From RUG708 sp050946535 (GTDB taxonomy: Bacteria; Bacillota; Clostridia; Peptostreptococcales; Anaerovoracaceae): a stretch of DNA of 64,000 nucleotides. The DNA lies in assembly GCA_050946535.1 (NCBI GenBank), contig JBMNUZ010000005.1:59230-123229 (forward strand). The letters run 5' to 3'. The notes below the pieces were generated by a model. It had not been told where the DNA came from. It searched no databases and saw only the letters and a list, made by a program, of their open reading frames with translations. The first letter of the stretch is position 1. Each line of letters opens with the position of its first letter. The translations under genes and the position numbers were made by a program. Below, in pieces: positions 7,982 to 16,510 of this stretch.

Positions 7982-8824
7982 AAAAAACCTCAATCTTATA
8001 TTGCACAAATAATTCACTCAAGATCAATACAAGGCCTATACAGGAGCGCCCGGAAAATAAAAGAATGCGGTCTGCCGACGGCCGTAGGAATTGATTTCCG
8101 AATGAAAAACTTATATAAATTACTTAAAAATTTGGTGTAAAACCTTAAAAATTTATTACGCGTTCATTTTATTGCAAAATACTTTAGGTGTCAATCCTTA
8201 TCAAAATCGGTAACTAAACCATAACTAACGTGTAATATTTGCGTAACATTTTTAACGAACAGACCCCTGCGCATCATAATGGCATTATTTTCCGCACATT
8301 TCCAGAAAATTTTTCTGAAAATAATCTCCGGTCTGCAGGAAAATATAATAAACTACTAAAAAAGAAGCCCTGGTATAAAAAAAATTCCCGAACGGCAGAA
8401 ATTTATTTTTGTCCCTGCGGTTTTTCTGCTTTTTTCGGAATTTTGCGAATTATATGAAATTTTCCGGGTTCTCCCGTGTATTCCGGATTTCAGCAAAAAG
8501 CAGGCGGAAATCGGAAAGGAGGCGGCGGGAACGAAAACAACTGGCGGGAAATACTGCAGGAATGAAAACAGCTGGCAGAACGAAAATGATGCTGGAATGC
8601 TGCAGGAATGAAAAAAAGCTGACGGAATGAGAAGCTGGCCGAACTAATAACCGCCGGAAAAATCTGCCAGAGCGAAAAAACTGGCAGAGAGGAAAGGCAG
8701 CTGGAAAATACAGAATTCTTATTATTAATATTTTATATATTTTACTTTAATAATTTTCAATTTTTATTAATATTCAGGAAATCTGCGAACTTTTAGCGAT
8801 TTGATAATTGAGGAGGAAACGATC
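7982..8824. other. Gene-free, AT-rich 840-bp interval with degenerate repeats
   Basis: The interval lies between two divergent genes. Its first half is AT-rich with no supported promoter call. From about 8500 to 8700 there is a purine-rich, poorly conserved repetitive stretch in which GCTGGNNGAA-like and AGGAATGAAAA-like words recur at irregular distances. No coding pattern or RNA motif was recognised. Confidence 0.6.
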
Positions 8825-9466
8825 ATGATGTCAGAAGCTTTAAAGAAAAGATTCGATTTGCTCGGGCCGCGCGTCGTTAAAGCGCTGGAAAGCAGACATT
8901 TCAAGGCATATTACTGCAGCACCGGAGCCGAAGCCGCCGATCTGGCCGGAAGCCTCGTCCCTGACGGCGACGTGGTCTCATGGGGCGGATCGAGAACCAT
9001 GGACGAGCTCGGAATCATAGAAAAGATGAAAGCGTCACACATCTGCATAGACAGAGACGAAGCAGCGACGCCTGAAGAGCGTGTCGAACTCATGAGGAAA
9101 GCGCTGCTCTGCGACACATTTATCATGAGCGCAAATGCGATCAGCGAAGACGGAATCCTCGTAAATATAGACGGCAACGGCAACAGGGCCGGCGCGCTGG
9201 TCTACGGTCCGAAACAGGTTATCGTGATAGCAGGCATGAACAAGGTCGCAAAGACTCTCGACGACGCCGTTTCGCGTGCGAGGAACATAGCCGCTCCGGT
9301 AAACATGCAGCGCTTCGACGTAAAGAGCACGCCTTGCGCGATCACTGGCGAATGCGGCAACTGCAAGAGTCCTGACAGCATATGCGCGCAGATCGTGATA
9401 ACACGTCTCTGCCGTCCGGCCGGCCGCATCAAGGTCATTCTCACTGGCGAAGAGCTCGGCTTTTAA
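8825..9466 (+). CDS. LUD-domain (LutC/YkgG, DUF162) protein
   Basis: The 213-residue product matches the LUD domain found in LutC/LldG-type lactate-utilisation proteins. It shows a Rossmann-like start (LVPDGDVVSWGGSRTMDELG), a central ISEDGILVNIDGNGNR segment, and VYGPKQVIVIAGMNK, all family signatures. A C-terminal cluster of cysteines (TPCAITGECGNCKSPDSIC) is seen in stand-alone clostridial members and may bind a metal or cluster; that is inference. The ATG at 8825 has an AGGAGG site 8 nt upstream. The partner LutA and LutB genes are absent, so a role in lactate oxidation is not supported by context. The gene is monocistronic and ends before a triple hairpin. Confidence 0.85.
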   Translation: MMSEALKKRFDLLGPRVVKALESRHFKAYYCSTGAEAADLAGSLVPDGDVVSWGGSRTMDELGIIEKMKASHICIDRDEAATPEERVELMRKALLCDTFIMSANAISEDGILVNIDGNGNRAGALVYGPKQVIVIAGMNKVAKTLDDAVSRARNIAAPVNMQRFDVKSTPCAITGECGNCKSPDSICAQIVITRLCRPAGRIKVILTGEELGF

Positions 9467-9605
9467 CATCGTCTATTAACGATCAGCGAAAGCAACGTGC
9501 AGATCAAAGCACGAAAACCAAGTAAGAAAATCGAGCACGAAAGATACGAAAACTAAGTACGAAAACAGACCGCGAAAGACAAGAAAAAAATCGCGGAAAT
9601 ACAAA

Positions 9606-9705
9606 AGCGTCCGGCACACTTCGCACCGGGCGCTTTCTTTACGTCCGGCACTGCACGCCGGATGCTTTCATTGCGCCCGGCACTGACGCCGGACGCTTTC
9701 TTTAC
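9606..9705. terminator. Three tandem terminator hairpins between convergent genes
   Basis: Three hairpins with about 33-bp spacing, each built on GCGTCCGGC/GCCGGACGC arms, occur at 9606-9634, 9642-9664 and 9673-9696. The first and third are followed by TTTCTTTA. The first also has an A-run on its left side, giving a U-tract on the minus strand. The block lies between the LUD gene (plus) and the penicillin-binding protein gene (minus), so it likely stops both. Confidence 0.82.
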
Positions 9706-9783
9706 ATTTACCGTCTATTGATTTCTTAATCTTATTGGATCGGCCTGCGGAGCGGCCTGTTCACCGGCCTGCTCTATTGGCGC

Positions 9784-12699
9784 TTATTGGTCGTCTACGA
9801 CACCCGACTGGCCGGAGCTGCCACTGCTTCCGCTGCTGGTGCCGCTTCCGCTTCCGCTGCTGGTACCACTTCCACTGCCGCTGCTGGTGCCGCTTCCGCT
9901 GCCTGTACCGCTTCCACTGCCTGTGCCGCTTCCACTGCCGCTGCTGGTATCGCTTCCGCTGCTTCCACTATTGCTGTCGCCGGTTCCACTGCTTGTTCCG
10001 CTGTTTGTTCCGCTTTCCGTGTCCGAAGTGGAATCAGTACTCTGGCTGCTGTTGCTGTCCGTCGTACTGTTCGAACCCGACGAAGTTCCGCTGCTGTCTG
10101 TCGTCGTACTCGTCGTATCGCCGTCTCCTGACTTCCACTGAGCCGCCTGGCCGTGCGCTCTCGTGCCCTTGACGTAGTATTCTCCGTTTCTGACTACAAC
10201 ATCATCAGGTCTGTCGCCGAACGATCCATAGTCAAAGCCGGCGCATTCCTGCCTCATGATTCTCGCCCACAGCGAAGCCGCCGCGCCTGATCCTCTGGTC
10301 AATTCTATATTGTAGTCATTTCCGATCCAGAGAGCAGCCGCGTACTGCGGAGTCATGCCTACAAACCATGCGTCGAAGTTGTCCGTGGTTGTTCCTGTCT
10401 TTCCGGCAACCGGCTGAACGCCGATAGCCGCACCGCTTGCAATACCATTTTCTACAGTAGTACGCAGAATGTCGGTCATGATCCAGGCTACACCTTCGTC
10501 GTAAACCTGAGTCGTCGTCTGCTGCGACTCGAGGATAACGTTGCCCTGCGAGTCTTCGACCCTCGTATATGAAGTAGGCTCGATGTATTCACCTCCGTTT
10601 GCGAACGTTCCGTACGCCGAAGTCATCTCCAGAGGCGAGATGCCCTTGATCATTCCTCCGAGTCCGAGAGCCGCCGGGTTGAGGTCTGTGCTGTCCCCTG
10701 TCTCGACGACTGTCGAAACACCGTTATTCTTGAGCATTTCAACCGAATAATCGTACCCTATGTCGTTAACTATCTTTACGGATACGACGTTGATCGACTG
10801 CTCCACAGCCGTTCTGAGCGTCACATATCCGCGATATCCGTTGTACCAGTTCGTAGGCCATCCGCTGCTCGTCGCCGCGTCTTCAACCGTCGTGCCGGCC
10901 GTATAACGCGTACCCTTGTCGACGCCTGACTGGATAGCCGGTCCGTAAACCGATATCGGTTTGATCGACGATCCAGGCTGCCTTGGATTGTCGGCCCTGT
11001 TGTAGACCATCTTGCCCTTGACATCGCCTCTGCCGCCGACCATGACCTTGATCTGTCCGGTCGTGTAGTCGGTGATCACCATTGCTCCCTGCGGCTGGAT
11101 GGTCGACTGATTGAGCGTGAAGTTGTCCGAAGAAATCGTTACCGAGCTGTCTCCGATCTGGAAGTAATTCGGATTTGCATCGAGGAAATCCTTCGAAATA
11201 ACCGCGTTTCCGTCACTGTCGAAGGACAGGTAATCATCGGTAAGCCCGTTGAAATATCCTCCCTTTGTAGTGTACATGTGGCCGCTGTCCATCTCGTACA
11301 TATTCTTGAACTCGATCTGAGGCTTTCCGCTCGACGTTTCGTAGATGTTAAGCCTATTTCCCTTCAGAATGACGAGATTGCCGCTGCTGTCGATCTGATA
11401 TTCGTCGCTTGACAGGACGAACGAGCCGTCGTCGCTGAAGTAATTCGGTTTATAGTACAGAATGATAGTGCCTTTGTTCGACCCGGTGCCTACGATATTT
11501 CTCGACGAGTCACGATGAAGATTCGTGACGCCAGGGAAATTGGAGCTCTTCTCGAACTGAGCCTCGGCCTTTTCCTGCATATCGACGTCGATCGTGCTGT
11601 AGATCTTGAGACCCTTGTTGTAAACCATGTCACTTGCAGAAGCTTCGTCGAGATTGTACTGATCCATAAGATCTGACACTACCTCGTCGAGGCAGTAGTC
11701 GGTGAAGTATGTCGCTACTGTCGACTGAAGCGGCTCTGTAGGGATAAGCTCAGATCTGATGTCTTCATTCATGGCGTCGTTGTATTCGCTCTCAGTGATA
11801 TATCCCTGATCGAGCATATTTTTGAGCACGAGCTCCTGACGCGACCTGTATCCGTCGTTATAGACGTTCACATATGTTCCGTCAGACGATTCGGATATGA
11901 TATCCGCATTTGAGTCTACCTGGTCCTTCTCGATCTTCTTTACAGGCGCGTTGTTGTTAGGGCTCTTAGGAATAGAAGCGAGAACAGCACACTCCGCGAT
12001 CGAAAGATCCTGTATGTCGCATCCGAAGTAAGCCTTTGCCGCTGCTTCGACGCCGCTCGAGTTATATCCCAGATAAATCGTATTCAGGTAAGCCTCAAGT
12101 ATCTGTTCTTTCGACAAGTCATGCTCGAGGATTATCGTGTAATACGCCTCTTTTATTTTCCTGTTTATCGTTCGCTCGCTGCTCAGGTACAGATTTCGCG
12201 CGAGCTGCTGCGTTATCGTACTCGTGCCTCCGACCCGGTCGCCCGAAAAGATGCTGTTCTTTATCGCTCCGATCATGCGGATTACGTTGAATCCGTGATG
12301 CTCGTAGAACGTCTTGTCTTCGATCGCGATAAACGCGTCTTTCAGATTGTCAGGAATCTCGTCGTACGATACGAGCGTTCGCGAATCCGCGGTGCTGACA
12401 GCCTCGAGCTCGTTGCCGTTGCAGTCGTAGAGCATCGACGTCGTATTCAGCATGCTGTAGATATTGCTGGTATCGATCGACGGCGCAGTGATCACAACGT
12501 AGCCGACGTATGCGCACGCGGCCAGTACAAGCACTAGAATCGTTATCAGAATCCACTTCAGGACGGGATGTTTTTTCTTTTTCTTCTTCTTTTTCTTTTT
12601 CCTTTTCCTTTTTCCCTCTTCCGGCTCCTGTTCATTCTGAACAGGCGTCTGGTTCTGGTTCTCACCCGGAATAAAGTCGTTGTCTATAACATTATCCAT
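9784..12699 (-). CDS. pbpA: Class A penicillin-binding protein (transglycosylase/transpeptidase)
   Basis: This 971-residue bifunctional peptidoglycan synthase polymerises glycan strands and crosslinks them outside the membrane. Order of parts: a cytoplasmic lysine-rich tract (about 31-43), one membrane helix (about 45-72), a GT51 glycosyltransferase domain with its Glu in AIEDKTFYEHHG (E127) and GTSTITQQLARNLYL, then the transpeptidase with SxxK at S577-K580 (PGSSIKP), SxN in EQSINV and KTGTT. The C-terminal 110 or so residues are Ser/Gly/Thr repeats (SGSGSGT), coded by 18- and 24-bp DNA repeats, probably a flexible wall-spanning tail. The symbol is a generic name; the paralogue cannot be fixed from sequence alone. 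A promoter lies at 12784-12812. Confidence 0.94.
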   Translation of the reverse strand: MDNVIDNDFIPGENQNQTPVQNEQEPEEGKRKRKKKKKKKKKKHPVLKWILITILVLVLAACAYVGYVVITAPSIDTSNIYSMLNTTSMLYDCNGNELEAVSTADSRTLVSYDEIPDNLKDAFIAIEDKTFYEHHGFNVIRMIGAIKNSIFSGDRVGGTSTITQQLARNLYLSSERTINRKIKEAYYTIILEHDLSKEQILEAYLNTIYLGYNSSGVEAAAKAYFGCDIQDLSIAECAVLASIPKSPNNNAPVKKIEKDQVDSNADIISESSDGTYVNVYNDGYRSRQELVLKNMLDQGYITESEYNDAMNEDIRSELIPTEPLQSTVATYFTDYCLDEVVSDLMDQYNLDEASASDMVYNKGLKIYSTIDVDMQEKAEAQFEKSSNFPGVTNLHRDSSRNIVGTGSNKGTIILYYKPNYFSDDGSFVLSSDEYQIDSSGNLVILKGNRLNIYETSSGKPQIEFKNMYEMDSGHMYTTKGGYFNGLTDDYLSFDSDGNAVISKDFLDANPNYFQIGDSSVTISSDNFTLNQSTIQPQGAMVITDYTTGQIKVMVGGRGDVKGKMVYNRADNPRQPGSSIKPISVYGPAIQSGVDKGTRYTAGTTVEDAATSSGWPTNWYNGYRGYVTLRTAVEQSINVVSVKIVNDIGYDYSVEMLKNNGVSTVVETGDSTDLNPAALGLGGMIKGISPLEMTSAYGTFANGGEYIEPTSYTRVEDSQGNVILESQQTTTQVYDEGVAWIMTDILRTTVENGIASGAAIGVQPVAGKTGTTTDNFDAWFVGMTPQYAAALWIGNDYNIELTRGSGAAASLWARIMRQECAGFDYGSFGDRPDDVVVRNGEYYVKGTRAHGQAAQWKSGDGDTTSTTTDSSGTSSGSNSTTDSNSSQSTDSTSDTESGTNSGTSSGTGDSNSGSSGSDTSSGSGSGTGSGSGTGSGSGTSSGSGSGTSSGSGSGTSSGSSGSSGQSGVVDDQ

Positions 12700-12783
12700 A
12701 ATAATACTCTTTCATAACCGTCCGCCGCTTTGAATTGCAGCGGTTTTCAAAGCAAAACAAATAGAAAAGCAGAATTTTTATAA

Positions 12784-12812
12784 ATTATAACATAGTGGTG
12801 TTTCACAGGCAA
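12784..12812 (-). promoter_or_regulatory. Promoter of the class A PBP gene
   Basis: Minus-strand TTGCCT (12812-12807), 17-bp spacer, TATAAT (12789-12784), about 85 bp upstream of the ATG at 12699. The remainder of the 300-bp gap up to 13000 is AT-rich, with a divergent promoter on the other strand. Confidence 0.72.
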
Positions 12813-12951
12813 ACGCGCTGCAGATATGTTAAGATCTATTTGCTCATATGTTAGAATCTATTTATTAAAATTTAATATATCTTAAAGATATCTTAATAGA
12901 TCTTTTTTTTACCGGGGAAAAGGGGTACATTACAAGTACTCGAAAAAGATA

Positions 12952-12980
12952 ATGACACAGCGCGCTTTCTGGAATATAAT
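12952..12980 (+). promoter_or_regulatory. Promoter of the 13001-comEC transcription unit
   Basis: ATGACA (12952-12957), 17-bp spacer, TATAAT (12975-12980), followed 10 bp later by an AGGAGG ribosome site for the ATG at 13001. The transcript leader would be very short. Confidence 0.7.
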
Positions 12981-13000
12981 GGTAATACAAGGAGGAAGCC

Positions 13001-13417
13001 ATGGAAGAGACCCATCAACAGCAATCAGAAGTAACACTGGACATACCGATAAACTACGACAGACTCAGGGAGGAGCTCAGCTTCTACACAGAGCTTGCCG
13101 CCATTTTCAAGGAATACGACAAGGACACGCAGCAGCTCGATTTCCTGATCAGTCACCTTCAGACACAGATCGAGGAATACGACAACGGCCCGACCGTATT
13201 TCCTGATAAGAATGAAATCGAGACGGTTATCAGGAATCACCCGTATTTCAAGAATCCGTGCGATTATCCGATAAGACTGCTGACCATACTCAAATATCTG
13301 AGGCGCAAGGGCGTGAATATCAACTACGCCGACATCGACCTTTACGTGGACTCGATACTCTCAAACATGAGCGGCGTGAAAAAGGTCGGCAGAGGTCTTT
13401 ACATGTGCGTAAAATGA
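13001..13417 (+). CDS. Conserved-looking small protein of unknown function
   Basis: I do not recognise this 138-residue protein. It is acidic and mostly helical by eye, with a charged N-terminal half (LREELSFYTELAAIFKEYDK) that could form a short coiled coil. The C-terminal part from about residue 90 (LLTILKYLRRKGVNINYADI) ends in KKVGRGLYMCVK, and resembles a winged-helix wing-type ending; that is only a visual impression. A strong AGGAGG site and a consensus promoter mark it as a real gene. It ends 5 bp before comEC, so the two are probably coupled. No signal peptide or membrane helix is visible. Confidence 0.8.
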   Translation: MEETHQQQSEVTLDIPINYDRLREELSFYTELAAIFKEYDKDTQQLDFLISHLQTQIEEYDNGPTVFPDKNEIETVIRNHPYFKNPCDYPIRLLTILKYLRRKGVNINYADIDLYVDSILSNMSGVKKVGRGLYMCVK

Positions 13418-13422
13418 CATAA

Positions 13423-16128
13423 ATGATACGAAGACCTCTGGTCGTCGCCGCCGCGTCTTTCGCGGCAGGCACCGCAGCGCCGGCAGCGGCTTGCGGAAAG
13501 CTCGGGAGCGTTATACTGGCAGCGTCAGTCGCAGCAGGCTGCGCGCTGCTTTTTTTGAGCGCTTCTAATTTACATAATTATCTAAATAATGAATATATTG
13601 TATCTGAGGCCGGTGGAAAGAGAGGCAGCGCGCAGGAAAAAGGCACATCTGGGACAGGCTCGCTGAAAAAAGGCTCGGCGAAAACTGGCGAGATGAAACC
13701 AGGCGCAAGGGAAACTGCCGCACGAGTGGCAGGCGCAGCGAAAGAACGCGCAGCGGAAGAAGGCGCAATGAAAGCACGCGCACTGGAAACGGAAGTGCTG
13801 TTCGGCGATCTGCGGGCGGCGGCGCTGCTTACGGCCGTCTTCCTGACGGCAGGATTTCTGGCTGGTGCCCTCAGTTTTTCCCAGAAATCCCAGTTCGACG
13901 GCCGCTGGGATCAGGCCGCGCAGCTGACCGGCGTCATCGTAGATGCCCAGCGCGGCCTGGACGAGGACAAGGCCGCTTTCACGATCAAGCTGACAGAAGG
14001 CGCATACGGTGAAAGCGGCGCACACGAGTTCGTTCAGCGCTCCGAGCGGATCCGCGTAAGCGTGTACAAATACAAAGGTCCGGATCCGAGAGTTTTCACC
14101 GGCTGCCGCGCCGTAGTCAGAGGCACGCTCAAGCAGCCGGCGGCTGCTTCGAATCCGGGCTGTTTCGACTACAGCAGATGGCTCCGCTCGCGCCGTGTGC
14201 TGAGCTGCATGTCCTGCTACCAGACCGGTTTCGAGGCCGGCGGCGTCAGCAGCAGGGGCGCCCACTCGCTGGCCTTGTTCAAAACCGGCTTCGAAGAAAA
14301 GCTGAGGGGCGCCGTCAGACCCGATGCCGCCGGCATGCTCTGCGGAATTCTCTTCGGCGACAACACTTACCTCGACCCGGATATACAGCAGAATTTCCGC
14401 GAGAACGGCACCGGCCACCTGCTCGCGGCTTCCGGACTCCACGTAGGTTTCGTCTACGGCATAATAAATCTGCTGTTCCGGAAGCCGCGCACATTCGCGG
14501 GAAACGTGCCGGTGCTGCTGTGTCTTGCTGCCTACGCGGCTCTCGCAGATTTTTCGGCTTCCGTAGTAAGAGCCGTAATGATGATCACATTTTTTATAAT
14601 CTCAAAAACGCTGATCCGCCGCTACGATATGCTGAGCAGCATCTCGGCCACCGCACTTATACTGTTGGTATTCAATCCGGCGTACATATTCTCAGCCGGT
14701 TTCCTGCTCTCGTTCACCGCAGTCATCACCATCGCGGTCGTGACCGGCCCGCTTACCAGTCTCATGGTTCCTCCGCCGGCTGACGTGCGCGAGATGCTTC
14801 CTGCCGACTACGTCAGATACAGCATGAAACGGACGGTCGCGCAGAACGCCGCGGGAGCAATCGCCATCCAGCTAGGCATGATGCCGGTCACTCTTTACAG
14901 CTTCCACTACATCTCGCCGGCCGGCCTTCTGCTGAACGCCCCTTCGATCGCGCTGGCCGGCCTCATCGTTCCTCTCGGCGCGCTTCTCATCCCGCTGAGT
15001 TTCGGGCCTCAGATCCTTTTCAGCGCAGCGGCCCTCATGAACGAGATGCTGGTGCGTCTGCTCATCGCTATAAACTCGCTGACGGACGGCGGCTTTCCCG
15101 GCTGCATCTACCTGCCTTCTCCGCGGTACGGATTTTTTCTGATGTACTACTTCCTGCTGTTTTTCGCATTCGGAGAGAGCGGCCGCTGCTTCATCTCTTT
15201 TGTAAAGCGGCGCGCCTCCCGGCAGGCAGTGCGCGCCCTTGCTCTGGTGCTGACAGCCGCTTTGACAGTCTGCGCAGGAGCCGGATTCGCGCACGATTAC
15301 GCCAGCCTTTCCGCGCAGATGGTATTCGTGGACGTCGGCCAGGGCGACTGCGCTCATCTCAGAGCCGGCCGCACAGACATCATCTTCGACTCGGGCGGAA
15401 GCGAACGCAGGGATGTCGGGCGCGAAACACTAATGCCGTATTTTCTCGGAAACGGCACCGGCACGATCGATCTCGCCGTAATAAGCCACCTGCACACCGA
15501 TCATTACGCCGGCCTCTGCTCACTGTCAAAGTACGTGAAAATAAAAAAGCTGCTCGTCTCTGAAGCCTATCGCTCACAGCTGAAAGATATAGTAAGCGAT
15601 ACAGGCGTGCCGGCGGAAGATATAATCTTCGCTCAGGCCGGCGACCGGATAGAAACCGGCGGCGCTGTAATAGAAGTCCTGTCTCCGTTTCCAAGGTCTG
15701 CCGAGGAGTTTGCGAAGCTCGCCGCCGACCCTGAAAACGAGAACGACTGCTCGATGGTGACGCGTGTCACCTATCGCGGCGTATCTTATCTTTTCACCGG
15801 CGACATCGACGAAAGCTTTGAAAATCAGCTCGTATCGTCAAATGCCGATATACTGTCTGCGGACATTCTTAAGGTTGCCCATCACGGAAGCAAGTACTCG
15901 AGCAGCACATCTTTTCTGGATGCCGTGAATCCAGCCGCGGCGGTCATACAGGTTGGCCAGAACAATTACGGGCATCCGTCGCCAGACGCGATCGGACGGC
16001 TTGAAGACACCGGATGCAGCGTCTGGCGCAACGATCTGCGCGGTGCTGTAATGGTCAGAAAGAGCCGCCGCGGCATCTCCGTCAGGTGCATGAAGCCGGA
16101 GCCCGCAGCCGCACCGCAGACCGGCTGA
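13423..16128 (+). CDS. comEC: ComEC/Rec2 DNA-uptake channel protein
   Basis: ComEC forms the inner-membrane channel that moves single-stranded DNA during natural competence. The 901-residue chain has N-terminal membrane helices with a DUF4131-type soluble domain (about 120-285), the Competence domain (about 295-560) containing GMLCGILFGDN and HLLAASGLHVGF followed by many hydrophobic segments, and a metallo-beta-lactamase-like domain (about 630-890) with VFVDVGQGDC and SHLHTDHYAGL. Residues 68-123 are an odd Lys/Glu/Gly/Ala-rich insert encoded by a 15-bp tandem repeat. No clear ribosome site precedes the ATG at 13423, consistent with coupling to the gene ending at 13417. No other competence genes are in the window. 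Confidence 0.94.
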   Translation: MIRRPLVVAAASFAAGTAAPAAACGKLGSVILAASVAAGCALLFLSASNLHNYLNNEYIVSEAGGKRGSAQEKGTSGTGSLKKGSAKTGEMKPGARETAARVAGAAKERAAEEGAMKARALETEVLFGDLRAAALLTAVFLTAGFLAGALSFSQKSQFDGRWDQAAQLTGVIVDAQRGLDEDKAAFTIKLTEGAYGESGAHEFVQRSERIRVSVYKYKGPDPRVFTGCRAVVRGTLKQPAAASNPGCFDYSRWLRSRRVLSCMSCYQTGFEAGGVSSRGAHSLALFKTGFEEKLRGAVRPDAAGMLCGILFGDNTYLDPDIQQNFRENGTGHLLAASGLHVGFVYGIINLLFRKPRTFAGNVPVLLCLAAYAALADFSASVVRAVMMITFFIISKTLIRRYDMLSSISATALILLVFNPAYIFSAGFLLSFTAVITIAVVTGPLTSLMVPPPADVREMLPADYVRYSMKRTVAQNAAGAIAIQLGMMPVTLYSFHYISPAGLLLNAPSIALAGLIVPLGALLIPLSFGPQILFSAAALMNEMLVRLLIAINSLTDGGFPGCIYLPSPRYGFFLMYYFLLFFAFGESGRCFISFVKRRASRQAVRALALVLTAALTVCAGAGFAHDYASLSAQMVFVDVGQGDCAHLRAGRTDIIFDSGGSERRDVGRETLMPYFLGNGTGTIDLAVISHLHTDHYAGLCSLSKYVKIKKLLVSEAYRSQLKDIVSDTGVPAEDIIFAQAGDRIETGGAVIEVLSPFPRSAEEFAKLAADPENENDCSMVTRVTYRGVSYLFTGDIDESFENQLVSSNADILSADILKVAHHGSKYSSSTSFLDAVNPAAAVIQVGQNNYGHPSPDAIGRLEDTGCSVWRNDLRGAVMVRKSRRGISVRCMKPEPAAAPQTG
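13624..13791 (+). repeat. In-frame 15-bp tandem repeat inside comEC
   Basis: After a first 18-bp unit at 13624, ten 15-bp units start at 13642, 13657, 13672, 13687, 13702, 13717, 13732, 13747, 13762 and 13777, with consensus GGCGCANNGAAANNA. Each codes for five residues of the type Gly/Arg-Ala/Ser-X-Lys/Glu-X, so the reading frame is kept. Confidence 0.92.
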
Positions 16129-16176
16129 ATGAACATTCCGGGATCAGCAGAACCATCCTCGTCCGGCTGAGCGCCG

Positions 16177-16321
16177 GCTCTGCCATGTTAACATAAACAC
16201 AACCAGACCGCCTTCCGCAACCACCTATTCCCGCACCTAACAAATTCACCGTGCTTCCCCGCTCTGCCCTGTTAACATAAACACAACCAGGCCGCCATCC
16301 GCACCCTCCCATTTCCGCACC
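16177..16321. repeat. 84-bp-period direct repeat, two copies
   Basis: The segment 16177-16238 recurs at 16261-16321 with a few substitutions; both contain GTTAACATAAACACAACCAG. The interval 16129-16433 has no gene. The repeat lies between comEC and the promoter of the first CoA-transferase. Confidence 0.85.
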
Positions 16322-16433
16322 CGGAAAATTCCCCTCGCCTTCCAGCCGGGCGCGCATTTCCGCGGCTTCGGCGGCCTGCGGCACTTTACGTGCTTAAACG
16401 TCCTGAAATCTCATCATCCGGAAACTTTTGTGT

Positions 16434-16439
16434 TATAAT
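16434..16439 (+). promoter_or_regulatory. Extended -10 promoter of the CoA-transferase-holA operon
   Basis: TGTTATAAT at 16431-16439 matches the extended -10 form (TGnTATAAT). No good -35 hexamer is seen at the right distance. It is 71 bp upstream of the ATG at 16511. Confidence 0.55.
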
Positions 16440-16510
16440 TGATAGTATACTAACGATCTGAATCACAATTTATCTATAAACGCAATTACATTAAAAACGG
16501 AGGATATCAA

